Origin: Impatiens glandulifera
Lineage: Eukaryota; Streptophyta; Magnoliopsida; Ericales; Balsaminaceae
NCBI RefSeq assembly: GCF_907164915.1
Contig: NC_061866.1
Span: 39,930,320 to 39,994,319, forward strand
Length of the DNA: 64,000 nucleotides
Reading direction: 5' to 3'
The notes beneath the pieces were generated by a model, which did no database searches, had not been told where the DNA came from, and saw nothing but the letters and a program-made list of their open reading frames with translations. Shown here piece by piece: positions 47,125-57,669 of the stretch. Within the stretch, counting starts at the first letter, position 1. Each line of letters starts with the position of its first letter. The translations under genes were made by a program, and so were the position numbers.

Positions 47125-47955
47125 ATGACGTCAACCATAATTCCTGAGTTTAATGGTATGTATCATGGAAATCCAATATGTCCATAATTACTTACTTGTG
47201 GTTGATATGGACAATGTGGATGAGATTGCGGTTGGGGATGAAAATATGGAGGTGGAGAAGGTGGTGGAGGATCTGTTTGAGAAGACTGATGAAGATTTGG
47301 TGATTGAGAAAGTGGAGATATGTATTTCTCCACTTTGTGTATGTACAATTCTCGCATGTTCTATAATATCAATTTTTGTATAATCTTTTCCAATGGGCAG
47401 GGCCAGATTGAGGATCAGAATATGGAGGTGGAGAAGGGGGTGAGGATGTGTTGGTTGAGAAGGCGGATGAAATGTAGATTTGGTGATTGAGAAGTTGGGT
47501 GAAAAGGTGGAGGTATGTATTTCTCCACTTTGTGTATGTACAATTCTCCACCTTGTTCATGTAATAGCATTTTATGTATAATGTTTTCCAATGTGCAGGG
47601 CCAAATCGGGGATAAAAATATGGAGGTGGAGAAGGTGGAAAAGAAGGAAGATGTGCAAAAGAATGTGGATGAGGAGAAAGAAGAGAATTTGTTTGTGGAA
47701 GACAAGAAGAATAATGTGCAGAAGCCGAAGGTGGAGAAGAAGGTAAATGTGTAGAAACCAAAGGTGGAGAAGAAGGTAGATGTGCAAAAGAATGTGCAGA
47801 AGCTGAAGGTGGAGAAGAATAATGTGCAGAAGCTAAAGGTGGAGAAGAAGGTAAATGTGCAGAAGCCGAAGGTGGAGAAGAAGGTAAATGTGCAGAAGCC
47901 GAAGGTGGAGAAGAAGGTAAATGTGCAAAAGAAGGTGAAGATTGTGTATGCATGA
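47125..47955 (+). pseudogene. MULE-2 second gene: repeated exon-intron cassettes, Lys/Glu/Val-rich
   Basis: A TTTTTTGTAG acceptor precedes ATG 47125 (MTSTIIPEFN), followed by a GT donor at 47156. Three cassettes of about 200 bp follow, each with an exon containing AATATGGAGGTGGAGAAG, a donor GGTATGTATTTCTCC or close variant, an intron with CACTTTGTGTATGTACAATT and an acceptor near TTTTCCAATGTGCAG. The last exon passes through 33-bp units (QKPKVEKKVNV) with one in-frame TAG at 47752-47754 and ends KKVKIVYA at 47953-47955. I recognise no family. It is convergent with the transposase, the arrangement seen for the two genes of MuDR, but no homology to mudrB is claimed. Confidence 0.45.
47750..47940. 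repeat. 33-bp minisatellite in the MULE-2 second gene
   Basis: Units of GCCGAAGGTGGAGAAGAAGG plus TAAATGTGCAGAA repeat five to six times, most nearly identical in the last three copies. The unit length is a multiple of three and keeps the charged reading frame on the plus strand. The minus strand read of the same DNA (Ser/Pro/Leu-rich) is a by-product. Confidence 0.8.
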
Positions 47956-47969
47956 GAAGCCAAAGCAAA

Positions 47970-49678
47970 CTCTATGTGGCAGTGATCAGTTTTAAATTTG
48001 GCCATAATATTCATCTTGATGTGGTATGTACATGCATCGTGATATGCTTTTGGAAAAACTGAGCACAAGGCATTGGTGATGCTTGGGTATCTATCGGATA
48101 CGAAGACGAGATCATCAACTAATCCAATTGCATCTCTAAGTTTTTGCATTAAATAAGTTCATTAGTTGTTATTCTCTGAATCAACAACGCCGAATGCAAC
48201 AAGATATAGTTGTTCATTCGCATCTAATGTTATCGCCACCAATAGCTGACCTCCAACCTTGTGCTTAAGAAAAGTGACATCGACGCATAATACCGGACGA
48301 CAAGAGGTTTTAAAACCCCTAATTGAGAGGCCTAGGGACATGAACATATACCTGAAATGACCATCCTCATCCGTCTGAATATCTGTTATGGTACCCGGAT
48401 TATTCTTCTCTAACATGTACAGGTATGATGATAATTTGCCATAGGAATCTTCTACGGTTCCTCGCACCGCTATTAAGGCCTTTTCTCCGGACCTTCAAGC
48501 CTTATTATAAGTCATCTTTATTCTACAAGTTCTCTATATGTCTTCAATTATTTTCTTGGTCATGTGGTCATGGTAATGGTCCATGTACTTGCTCTTCATG
48601 CATTCCCCAAAAATCAATGATGGTGTTTGCCTTTGATTCTCTTGCCTCGTCAAAATTGAACATGTATGATCTTTTATAAATTTCTGAATCTCAAACATCT
48701 CCGAGAATTTTCCTTTCACATCACGCAATCTCCACTTGCAATTCTTATCCAAACATTTTACACACCAAAGTTCTTTTTTTGACTTCTCCATTTTAAATTC
48801 AAAATGATTAGTCATTGCATATGTATGTACCCTCAGTTGAAGTTCTTTTTTATTCTCAAACAACGTACTGACTTCCAATCTGATTTCCAAGTTAATGCCT
48901 CATGTATCAGATTTTCACTACTTGGTATGTTACTAGCAACCCAATCACTAGAGCTTGGTTGGGTACGAGCAACCCAAACATTGTTTGGTTGTGTACTATG
49001 AACCCAATTACTACCGTTTGGTTGTGTACTAGGAACCCAATCACTATTGTTTGGTTGTGTACTAGGAACCCAATCATTGTTTGTTTATGTACTACGAACC
49101 CAATCATCAACCCCCTCATTCAGACGCAAACATGAGTCTTCTTCTATGTCATTTAGAGTTTCAAACACAACCTCATACTGCTGAAACTTCGGGAATACGT
49201 CAGAATCATCAATTGCTAGAACCACTACACTTTCTTGAGTTGGGGGCGTTGGGTTACTAGGTAGTGATTTTTCTACTAAAGATACACACAGTGCAGTGCG
49301 ATGGTGGAGTGATATCGAGGTTTCAACTAAAAAGAAGTTCACATCCATATTTTGTTTGATATCAGTTATATAGGAAAATTTGTCATCCATACTTGGGGCA
49401 TTATACTTGGTTTGAAGCAATAAATCATATCTAGATTTCTCAACATTAGTAGCAGAATATATCATATCAACTAATTCAGCATATGTAGAATTTAGGGGAA
49501 CATTCAAACCTCTAGTTGACTTTGGAACAAAATGAGTTCTGCAATCCGTAATTTTCCACTCTCCATCAAGGTAAAGAAGTACTTGAGCTGCAATTGAAAA
49601 CAGTTCAACGATTATACGCGTATTGTAATGTTCTGTTATTGGTTCACATAAAATAAACGTACACATTTGAGAACCCAT
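47970..49678 (-). pseudogene. MULE-2 transposase, truncated
   Basis: It starts with ATG at 49678 (MGSQMCTFILCEPITEHYNT). An N-terminal region leads into tandem WVxSTQPNNS-type repeats with one nonsense codon near 49101. After a frameshift near 48870 comes the MuDR N-terminal zinc-binding segment, LWCVKCLDKNCKWRLR to KDHTC. The catalytic core begins with CRPVLCVDVTFLKHKVGGQ (first Asp) and, after another break near 48162, LVFVSDRYPSITNAL (second Asp) and YHIKMNI. It ends at about 47970, before the third acidic residue and SWIM finger, where the repeat gene begins. It must be inactive. Confidence 0.8.
48925..49110. repeat. 27-bp coding minisatellite in the MULE-2 transposase
   Basis: Units of the type TGGTTGTGTACTAGGAACCC followed by AATCACT repeat about six times. 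On the minus strand they encode DWVPSTQPNNS-like decapeptides. Most units keep the frame. Confidence 0.8.
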
Positions 49679-50209
49679 TTCAGAACGAAGAGTTGTGGGT
49701 CTTTAGCTTAACGAATGGACGGAGCTGAGAATATAAAATAATTGTAAGTTAGCTAAGAAACATGAGAATATACAAAGTTCGTGAATATACAACAATGAAT
49801 AAGCTAAGAAAACATCAGAATATACAATGCTCGTGAATATACAATGTTTAGACACATACCCTATACCATCAATATAAACAGATAAACCATAAACTCTACA
49901 AATACCCTAAAACTAAGGATTAACCATCAATGAGTTATACATAAAAGCGGACTAAATAATAACATTACACAACCCTAAACCCAAACACAAACCCTAAACT
50001 GACCTGTAAAGGAACGACGACATGGACGGAAGGACGGCCAGCCGACCGGTCGATGATTAAACGAGACAGACGGACGGACGATTCCCGAGGTTGAAGTGGT
50101 GTGGATTGAGACGTTGGAGAGTGGAGTCGTGGAGAGTGGAGAAATCGGGATAATTTAGAACGTTTTAAAATTAGGGTTCAAAATTAGAATTAGGATTTAT
50201 CTACTATGA

Positions 50210-50420
50210 TTGCGAGCATTACACGATGTGCGAGAATCGTGTAATGTTCCACTTATGATGTGCGAGAATTGTAATGCTCCACTTATGATGTGCGATCATT
50301 ATAGGTGCGAGAATTGTAATGTTCCACTTATGATATGTGAGCATTACAAGTGCGAGAATTGTAATGCTCCACTTATGATGTGCGAGCATTACATAATTCT
50401 CGCACTTGTAATGATCGCAT
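50210..50420. repeat. Subterminal repeats of the MULE-2 right arm
   Basis: Four units of GTGCGAGAATTGTAATG followed by CTCCACTTATGAT, and then an inverted unit, lie about 140-340 bp inside the right end. Only one to two such units occur in the left arm (45865-45945), which accounts for most of the length difference between arms. Repeats in this position can serve as transposase binding sites; that role is inference. Confidence 0.7.
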
Positions 50421-50552
50421 ATTAGTAATAAATCCGTTATCGGGGCATGGGAGTCATTTCACAGGGCAAAAAAGCCCATTTTATAAATTTTATCTACCGC
50501 GGGCCTTTTTTGGAATTAAGGCTATTATGGAGGCCATTTCATCAAATTTCCC

Positions 50553-51839
50553 AAGAAAATAGTGTTAAATTTGTTTTTAAAAATATTATATACATAATTA
50601 TGTTTTAAATTGATTTTTATACAATTTTTAAAAAAAAATTCCTATAAATTTAAAGAGAAATGATTATGGGAGGGAATTTGGAAAAAATAACAATTTTTTT
50701 TCTCTTTTATCACACTTTATCATTTTCCAATCAGTGATATGGTGACACGTCATTCCCTCTCGTCACTCTTCAAATTTAAAATCATTTAAAATTTTATACA
50801 CCCGTTAATTTTTGTTTAAATTATGCGCAAAGTGGTATATTCATTTTTCATTTTTCTTAATTCTATTTGGATATTTTGTATTTGTGTTGTGCTCCAAAAA
50901 TCATATAAACTATAAATATTATTGATGATGAAGGAAAGAAAAATGTACGACAATTAGTTAAATTATAAAAAGTATAGGCATTACTATTTACTAGATATAA
51001 ATATTATATATAAATGCAAAATCCGTAAGAGAAGTTGAATCGGACGACTAGACATAATTACACCAAAGAGATGATAATCCCTTTAGTAAGAATGAATTTA
51101 ATTTTATTTGAGGAAGAAATCAGTTTATTAGTCAAAATAAGTTTTAATTTAAATTTAAAAAATACAATTTAGTTAAAACCTTATGCGATAGTTATAAAAA
51201 ATGTTCAAATTTTGACCATAAAATAAGAAATATATATACTTTGAATTATGTTCTTCATTTTGTACCATTTGAATATTCACTATTTCAAGCAAAAATAAAT
51301 GTATAAGAAGATATTTCAAACAAAAATAAATGTAGAAAGAGTAATTTCAAATAAAATCATATATAAAAATATTTAAAACTTAAATAAATACACCGAAAAT
51401 TTTATACATATTACCCCGAAATCTTTCTAAAGTGTCAACGTTATAAATTTCAATTGATAAATATTTAACTATTAAAATAATAATAATAATAATATAATAA
51501 ACATCAAAATGAGCTATTGTTGAAAAAAATTGATATTTTCTAAACTAAACCTAACCTAAATTAAACATTAAAGTAGGTTTGGGTTAATGTATTTTATAAC
51601 AAAATAATTTAAGTATAAAGATACTTGACTATTTTATTTATGAGATAGACATTTTATTTTGTGTTTATAAAATATCTCAAAAAGTATCAATCAAATTTTT
51701 GGTAACTGACCTATTGATACGATGCAACAATTTTAAGTCGAGTGATTAAAAAAATTATAAAATATTTTTTATTTCAAAATAAATAATTCTTTAATATTTT
51801 TTATTATTCTTTTTTCATTCTTTTTTTTTGTGTCACATC
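50553..51839. other. AT-rich intergenic DNA with a short MITE-like segment
   Basis: At 50648-50775 a segment beginning GAGAAATGATTATGGGAGGG and ending with GTCATTCCCTCTCGTCAC-like DNA resembles the candidate MITEs near 40158 and 61613. The rest holds no gene that I can support. Confidence 0.4.
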
Positions 51840-52571
51840 TAGGGGTGGACAAACCTACCGATCCGATCTGACATTTCGGATCGGATATCCGCCTCCGTTT
51901 TATTCAAAAATTGCGATTCGTATCCGATCCGTATCCGATCCGGTATCTGACCACTATCTGATTCGAAACACCGGATCAGATCGGATCGGTCAGTCGGATA
52001 CCCGTTGATCCGATTTGTTCATATTTCAATTTTTTTTCACATTTTAGAAAATTGAAATTGTTCTATTAAGGATCTCAGTTATGAATAATGACGATTTGAG
52101 AAAAAAATTCACAAACAAATCTAACGGAAACGGAAGAAAAAACAATTGGAAGAGATATATTTTTATTTGGGTATGTAAAGAAAAATGAGAAAATAGAAAG
52201 AAGAGAGAGATTATGTATTTTTATTTCGGAAGAGATATATTTTTGTTTGGTTTGTAATTGTTTAATAATATTTTTATTTGAATTTGTAAAGAGAAAGGGA
52301 AGGAAAAGATTGAAAGAGAGAGATTTTGGTTGGGTTTGTATTTAATTAATAATATTTTTATTTGGGTTTATTTATTTAATAAATTTTAAAAATTACCGGA
52401 TCGGCTTCGGGTATCCGATTTTTTTTTTGCCCGATCCGTATCAGATCCAGAAATCCGGTAAAAATATCGGATCAATATCCGAATCCGATCCATCGGATAC
52501 GGATTTTTTCGGATCAAATCGGCCGGATCAACGAATCGGATCTTTTGGATCGGATTTTTTGGCCACCCCTA
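51840..52571. mobile_element. hAT-like MITE rich in GGATCGGAT motifs
   Basis: The left end TAGGGGTGG and the right end CCACCCCTA are inverted copies, typical of hAT-type MITEs. Both halves are filled with GGATCGGAT, CCGATCC and ATCCGATC motifs in opposite order, with an AT-rich centre. No clear 8-bp target duplication was found. The open frame at 52427-52612 is a product of the repeats. Confidence 0.65.
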
Positions 52572-53284
52572 AATTTACATCTTCTCTAACCTCCCTAACC
52601 ATAAACTTTTAGAAACCTCAATTACAACCTCATTTTCTCAAATCAAGAAACAAGCGACATCAACCATATTTCTCAAGCAGTAATCTGACCACATATTGTT
52701 AATGTATTTACTTTCTGAAATCGTTATTAAACACAGTTCTAGAACATAAAATTTTATTATTTATAACTAATATCAAATGGGTATTGCGAGGAATGAACCA
52801 TTAGATTTAGATCATTTCAATGGATAGAGCTATTCAAAATTGTTTTGAATTTGCTTAATTATTCAGTAATTGACTATCATGTTGTTATTGGTTATGCAAT
52901 AATGGAGCACGAGGTTCTGAATATTGAAATAGCTGATTGTACGAAAGAATTTGATGACGTTGATGGGAGTTAACGGATCTTGCGGAGTGATTTTTCATAT
53001 GGTCATTGTTGACTATATTATTTACGTTGGTCACCGAAAATTTGACCTGATGTAAACATACCTACCTACATTTTTAGGTATTTTTTAAACACAAGAGTAA
53101 AGTGTTTATTTTTTAAAAAACATTATAAGTTTCTTTATCCCGTAATTTAATTATCTTTTTTCACTTATCAACATTTGTACAAATACTTTTATAATTTGTA
53201 CTATTTAATTTAACAAAAATAATTCGGCCTTAATGTACTTGTCTCGCAAGAGTTTTGAAGGAGGAGACGAGTAACGAAAATATC
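52572..53284. other. Intergenic DNA
   Basis: No gene or repeat border was supported. A moderately GC-balanced stretch at 52780-53060 has no long open frame and was not recognised. Confidence 0.5.
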
Positions 53285-53829
53285 TTAGGGCATCTCCAAC
53301 CCTACTGCAAACTGGGTTTGCAGTAGCCCATTCTCCTCCAACCGGCCTCCAAATCCTCCGCCAAAATGAAGTTCCGGCATATCTAGAGGAAGAAGACGCC
53401 ATATATGGCGGAAGACTGTTCATGCCTGCAATTATCCAAAATATGTGAAAAGGTCCTTGTACTTTTTTATTTTAATTAAAATTTTCTTTAAGTTTTCTTT
53501 TATATTAAACATTTATTTAATTATATATATTTATAATCTTTTTGTATTTATTTATAATTTATTTAAGTATTTAATAATTTTTTTTATTTATATTATAAAT
53601 TTATAATTATAAATAATATTGATAAAAAAATTAACAATTTTCAAAAAATATAAAATAATAATAATTCGTTATATCTTATAAAATTTAAAACACACACTTA
53701 AATTACTAAAACAATACTTAAAAATAAAAATTACAATAATTAAAATTACAACATAAATAATACAATAATTAAAATTACAACATAAATAATACAATAATTA
53801 AAATTACAACATAAATAATACAATAATAA

Positions 53830-53935
53830 ATAATCGGATAAATTAGCATCACTTCCTCCAAGATTATTGAAATATCCTGAAAATGTACCCGTCGCGAATG
53901 GATCTGGTTGATCTTGATTTTGAGCTCTTTTTCCA
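53830..53935 (-). pseudogene. Remnant of the Harbinger Myb-like/ORF1 protein
   Basis: The minus strand reads QNQDQPDPFATGTFSGYFNN then LGGSDANLSDYL. This resembles an FNxxGGSGSNLPDY-type segment that I associate with the companion protein of plant PIF elements. No Myb domain remains. The identification rests on a short motif. Confidence 0.4.
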
Positions 53936-53976
53936 TTATTCGTGCTTGTTCAGATAATCCAGTGTACAATGAGACC

Positions 53977-54981
53977 ATGTTTCGTCGGAGATATCGAATG
54001 TCTCGCTCATTGTTCATTCGAATTGTTGATGCAGTCAAAGATCATGATCGCTACTTCCAACAACGATGGGACAACACAGGCAAACTTGGATTATCTCCAA
54101 TACAAAAAATAACTGCTGCTTTTCGTATGTTGGCATATGGTGTTCCAGCAGATGCCACAAATGAGTATATTAGAATTGGAGAGTCCACTGCAATTGAAAG
54201 CATGAAAAGGTTCTGTCGAGCTATGGTTGAGATATTTAGCGAGCAGTATCTCAGAAGGCCAACATCAAATGATATTTCTAGACTTCTTTATGTTGGCCAG
54301 AAACGGGGATTTCCTGGAATGTTAGGCAGTTTAGATTGTATGCATTGAAAGTGGAAAAATTGTCCAACCGCGTGGGCTGGACAATATACAGGCCGTAGTG
54401 GAAAACCTACAATCAATCTCGAAGCTGTAGCAGATTATGATCTTTGGATATGGCACGCATATTTTGGTTTACCAGGCACCAACAACGATATAAATGTGTT
54501 AGAGTCATCTCATCTGTTCTCAGATCTAACTCAAGGTATTTCTCCTCCAGTTCATTATGTAATCCAAGGAAAAGAATATAACACGGGCTATTATTTAGCT
54601 GATGGCATATATCCAAAATGGTCTACTATTGTGCAAACAATTCATGAGCCTCGTGGTCCGAAGAAAAAATATTTTGCAATGAAACAAGAAGCATGTAGAA
54701 AAGACGTTGAACGTGCATTTGGAGTTCTTCAATCACGTTGTGCCATTGTAGCAGGACCGGTACGATATTGGAGAAAAGAAGTGATGCATGATATAATGAC
54801 TACGTGCATAATTTTGCATAATATGATTGTTGAGGATGAACGTGACCTTACTGCACCTATTCAAATTGAAACGGAAACGCTTTCACCGGAGGTCGAAATG
54901 GTGATAGATGAAAATACTCGATTTCAAGATTTCATTTCTCGATATGGAAAAATTAGAAACAGAGAAGCTCACATATCGTAA
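53977..54981 (+). pseudogene. PIF/Harbinger transposase with one nonsense codon
   Basis: From ATG 53977 (MFRRRYRMSRSLFIRIVDAV) the frame is open to 54981 except for one TGA at 54346-54348, which falls immediately after SLDCMH where the family has Trp. The DDE catalytic residues are all visible: Asp in GSLDCMH, Asp in PGTNNDINVLE and Glu in DVERAFGVLQ. An HTH-like N-terminus with LSPIQKITAAFRMLAYG precedes them. The rest is remarkably well kept for a pseudogene, so inactivation is recent, or the base is a sequencing error or allele. Related host proteins (HARBI1/ALP1 type) exist, but TIRs and TTA flanks show this is an element. Confidence 0.88.
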
Positions 54982-55409
54982 TGCATTAATTGATCATCTG
55001 TGGGAGGAGTACACCAATTCCGAGAATTGATATCATTTTTATTATTTGTACTTGTGTAAGTTCTTTTTTAATAATATTTAATTTAATATAATTTTTGTTT
55101 GTTTAAAATATTATTAAATTATATTTATGTGTATGAATTATTAATTTATAAAAAAAATTCATAAACAAATGAGAAAAGATTGGGGTTAAATTTATAAAGT
55201 TGATAAATATATAGATAATATTAGTAAAGTTAAAAAGTTGTTGTAAAAAAGAATATTCTGAGAATATTATTTTGAGTTTGGAAATGAGTTTTTGGGTTGG
55301 AGATGAATTACTGTTTGATGTGATGTTTACTGCATTTTGGAGATAAAAATGGGAGTGAGGATTAGAGATGGTCTTATGGGAGAAAAGATTCGACCCTAAA
55401 GGAAAATTT

Positions 55410-55520
55410 TCTAATTAGTCACAGTTGTCATATTACTCAAAATGATTTAAGAATTCAATAATTAAGAAAAAAAATCTAATTAGTCACAGTTGTCATATTA
55501 CTCAAAATGATTTAAGAATT
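55410..55520. repeat. 47-bp direct duplication
   Basis: TCTAATTAGTCACAGTTGTC through AAGAATTCA occurs at 55410-55456 and 55474-55520 with no difference seen. It lies just outside the Harbinger element. The rest of 55374-56150 is AT-rich without a gene. Confidence 0.85.
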
Positions 55521-56149
55521 CATTTTTAATTAATTAATTTACATATATGATACTTATAATGAAATAAACTATAATTATAACTATGAATTTAATTAAAAAT
55601 TAATAAATTAATTACGAGTTATGTATACATAGTAATTAAATATGACAATTATAATCTGTCATGCGTTTTTTTATCCGAATAATCTTATTTTAGGCGATTT
55701 TTCCAAGTTATCTCAGTTGATCGGGGATAAGGCGATTTCATCACAAACTTTAATAAATATAATTAAATATATAAATCACTAATAAATTTATTTATTTTTC
55801 ATATTTCTGAAAAAGTTAAATTTATTCTTTATTATAATATTAATTTGAATATATTAAAATATATATTATATAAAAAACATAATTTTATTGAAATAGTACT
55901 AAATTTATCCCTTAAGTTGAGGTCATTTTTTAAATATATTCATGATTTAGAAATTTGTTGTTTATGTCTAAAATGGTTAGAAAGTCTCAAATTTGTATAA
56001 ATTGATATATTTTATGTAGAATAATTATTCAAATATATACTAAATAAATATTCAATTAAAACTACACTACCTGATTTGATTGAAAATTAAAATTTTATCA
56101 TATTTCTCGCATAACATTCATTTTTGTTCAACATAAATATAATATATAT

Positions 56150-56343
56150 ATATATATAATGATGCTTAATTTTTAAAGTGTTCGGATTGTCGGGTCGAGA
56201 GCTGTGGTTAATTTGAATATATATGAGAGTAAATGGATATTTGGGTCGGATTTTGGGTTGACCCGTCCATAAAAATTTTAACGTAATATTTTTTCACGAT
56301 TTTTTATATTATTAATCGTGCAAATGCACGAAATACATACTAG
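56150..56343 (+). mobile_element. Helitron-like 3' terminus
   Basis: A hairpin CGTGC-AAAT-GCACG at 56317-56330 is followed ten bases later by CTAG at 56340-56343 and then T, the classic 3' end of plant Helitrons, which insert between A and T. The 5' end was not found, so the given start is arbitrary. No helicase sequence is present, so it is non-autonomous. Confidence 0.6.
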
Positions 56344-56939
56344 TATCTAATAACTCGGTTTGTTTTTTAAATTAATTATAATAAAGTCATAATTTGTATT
56401 ATAAAGTTTTTATAACTTTAATTTGATATATATATTTCAGTTTTGCAAATTTTCCTATTTAATTATTTTTCTTTGGAAAATTTTATTTTGTCCACAAGGC
56501 AGGACTTTTACTCATTTTCTAACTTGTATTTTATTTTGGATAATAATTATAATTGGAGATACTTTTTACACGAAAATCAATAATTTTGAGAGCTGATTAA
56601 TTAGATTTTTCACTTTTTTTTAAATCATAAATTCATAATAGACATGTTCACAAATTACATTTATCAACATTTTTTTTCCAAACTTAGAAATTCAGCCCTT
56701 ATATATTCATGATGACAACCATAGAAGGTTTTATTGGAAATATTACATGCATATATATCTATATGATATATATTGATTTATTAATGCTGCAAATAAAACA
56801 TAACACATTGGCAATTCTCAGGGTGATGGATCTTCATTCTTCAATGCTAAATCCTCATGGCAAAGTAAACTCTGCAATTTAAAACATATGTTCCAAAATA
56901 TTTGTCAAGACATTTTTACTATTAATCTAATAAAAAGAA

Positions 56940-57317
56940 TTAAGATCGATAATCGGTATCAAATGTACCTCCACACTTGAAACCAACAGGGCGGTTAAGA
57001 AGGTTGCACCGTTTGGGAATAGTGATGGCAATCTCGGGTTTTACTCCCGCGCTTTTAGCAATGTTTGAGAGTAACACGGCGCATAGGCAACTCGGGTTCT
57101 GGCCCAAAACCTTGACCTCATTGCAACAATTGCTAGAAGGAGCGACAGTTGAATCCTTAGTAGCGGACAAACAAGGAATGAGCTTCAAGATTTCCATTTC
57201 GGTTTGACCGCACCCTCCTCCAGCCCCGTGGGCTCCCTCGAAGACCAATGCCAGCCCGGCCAAGAACAAGAACCACACCATGACATTATAAATATTGTTC
57301 TGTCGTGGAGATGCCAT
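56940..57317 (-). CDS. Secreted non-specific lipid-transfer-like protein (eight-cysteine motif)
   Basis: The CDS is 125 residues from ATG 57317; an in-frame GTG upstream is not a start. A signal peptide (VMVWFLFLAGLALVFEGAHG) leads to the eight-cysteine pattern C...C...CC...CxC...C...C: CGQTEMEI, IPCLSA, SNCCNEV, SCLCAVL, KRCNLL and KCGG. This fold forms four disulfides and a lipid-binding cavity, and members act outside the cell in cuticle or wall assembly, pollen wall formation or signalling. The short C-terminus (TFDTDYRS) has no GPI-anchor signal. Which subtype it belongs to was not settled. Confidence 0.85.
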   Translation of the reverse strand: MASPRQNNIYNVMVWFLFLAGLALVFEGAHGAGGGCGQTEMEILKLIPCLSATKDSTVAPSSNCCNEVKVLGQNPSCLCAVLLSNIAKSAGVKPEIAITIPKRCNLLNRPVGFKCGGTFDTDYRS

Positions 57318-57669
57318 TGCTTTTGTCTTCACTTATTACTTACTTATTTTGTTCATAAACTTGTATGAATTTATACAAGGGAAAAGGAAAAGAAAGTGGA
57401 CAAGGCACTTTCATTTACTCAATGTGGAGATTATGTGGCTTCCATAAAGCCAATGAAAACTCGCCATATTGGCATATTCTAGAAAAAGCTTAATCTCACC
57501 TAACGCATACATAGTTTGAAGTCCGAAGTGTCATCATAATGTTTAATTTGTTTGAAAATTTGAGGTAAATTTTGTTTTACCCAACAAAAAACTATTATGT
57601 CGTCCTATTTTGGGACATTTTTAATGATACGATGGTAAGTCACATTTCTAAAAAATATATATGATATGA
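57318..57669. other. Interval between the lipid-transfer gene and the PPR gene
   Basis: This 350-bp stretch must hold the promoter of the lipid-transfer gene and the 3' end of the PPR gene, both on the minus strand. No TATA box was assigned with confidence. Confidence 0.4.

Larger units (their letters stand above)
45735..50552. mobile_element. Mutator-like element MULE-2 with long inverted ends
   Basis: The ends read GGGAAATTTGATGAAATGGC on both strands. The arms match over about 540 bp on the left (45735-46275) and about 680 bp on the right (49870-50552), including GGGAATCGTCCGTCCGTC and a TTTACAGGTCAGTTTAGGG block. Flanks AAGAAAAAC (45726-45734) and AAGAAAATA (50553-50561) are an imperfect 9-bp target duplication. 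It carries a minus-strand transposase entering from the right arm and a plus-strand gene entering from the left arm, which meet near 47970. The terminal motif matches the Pack-MULE-like element at 14136-16978. Confidence 0.85.
53288..55373 (+). mobile_element. PIF/Harbinger element
   Basis: The left end GGGCATCTCCAACC pairs with the right end, which read from the minus strand is GACCATCTCTAATCC. TTA flanks both sides (53285-53287 and 55374-55376), the target duplication of this superfamily. The element holds the transposase and only a scrap of the usual second (Myb-like) gene. AT-rich microsatellite-like AATTAAAATTACAACATAAA units lie at 53730-53825. Confidence 0.85.

Noticed and set aside
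47369..48149. Minus-strand open frames rich in Ser/Pro or Phe/Cys downstream of the MULE-2 transposase
   Set aside because: They arise from the antisense of the 33-bp coding repeats of the convergent gene. Only the first part (to about 47970) is transposase.
57318..57332. Lipid-transfer protein starting at 57332
   Set aside because: The codon there is GTG. ATG 57317 gives a normal signal peptide.
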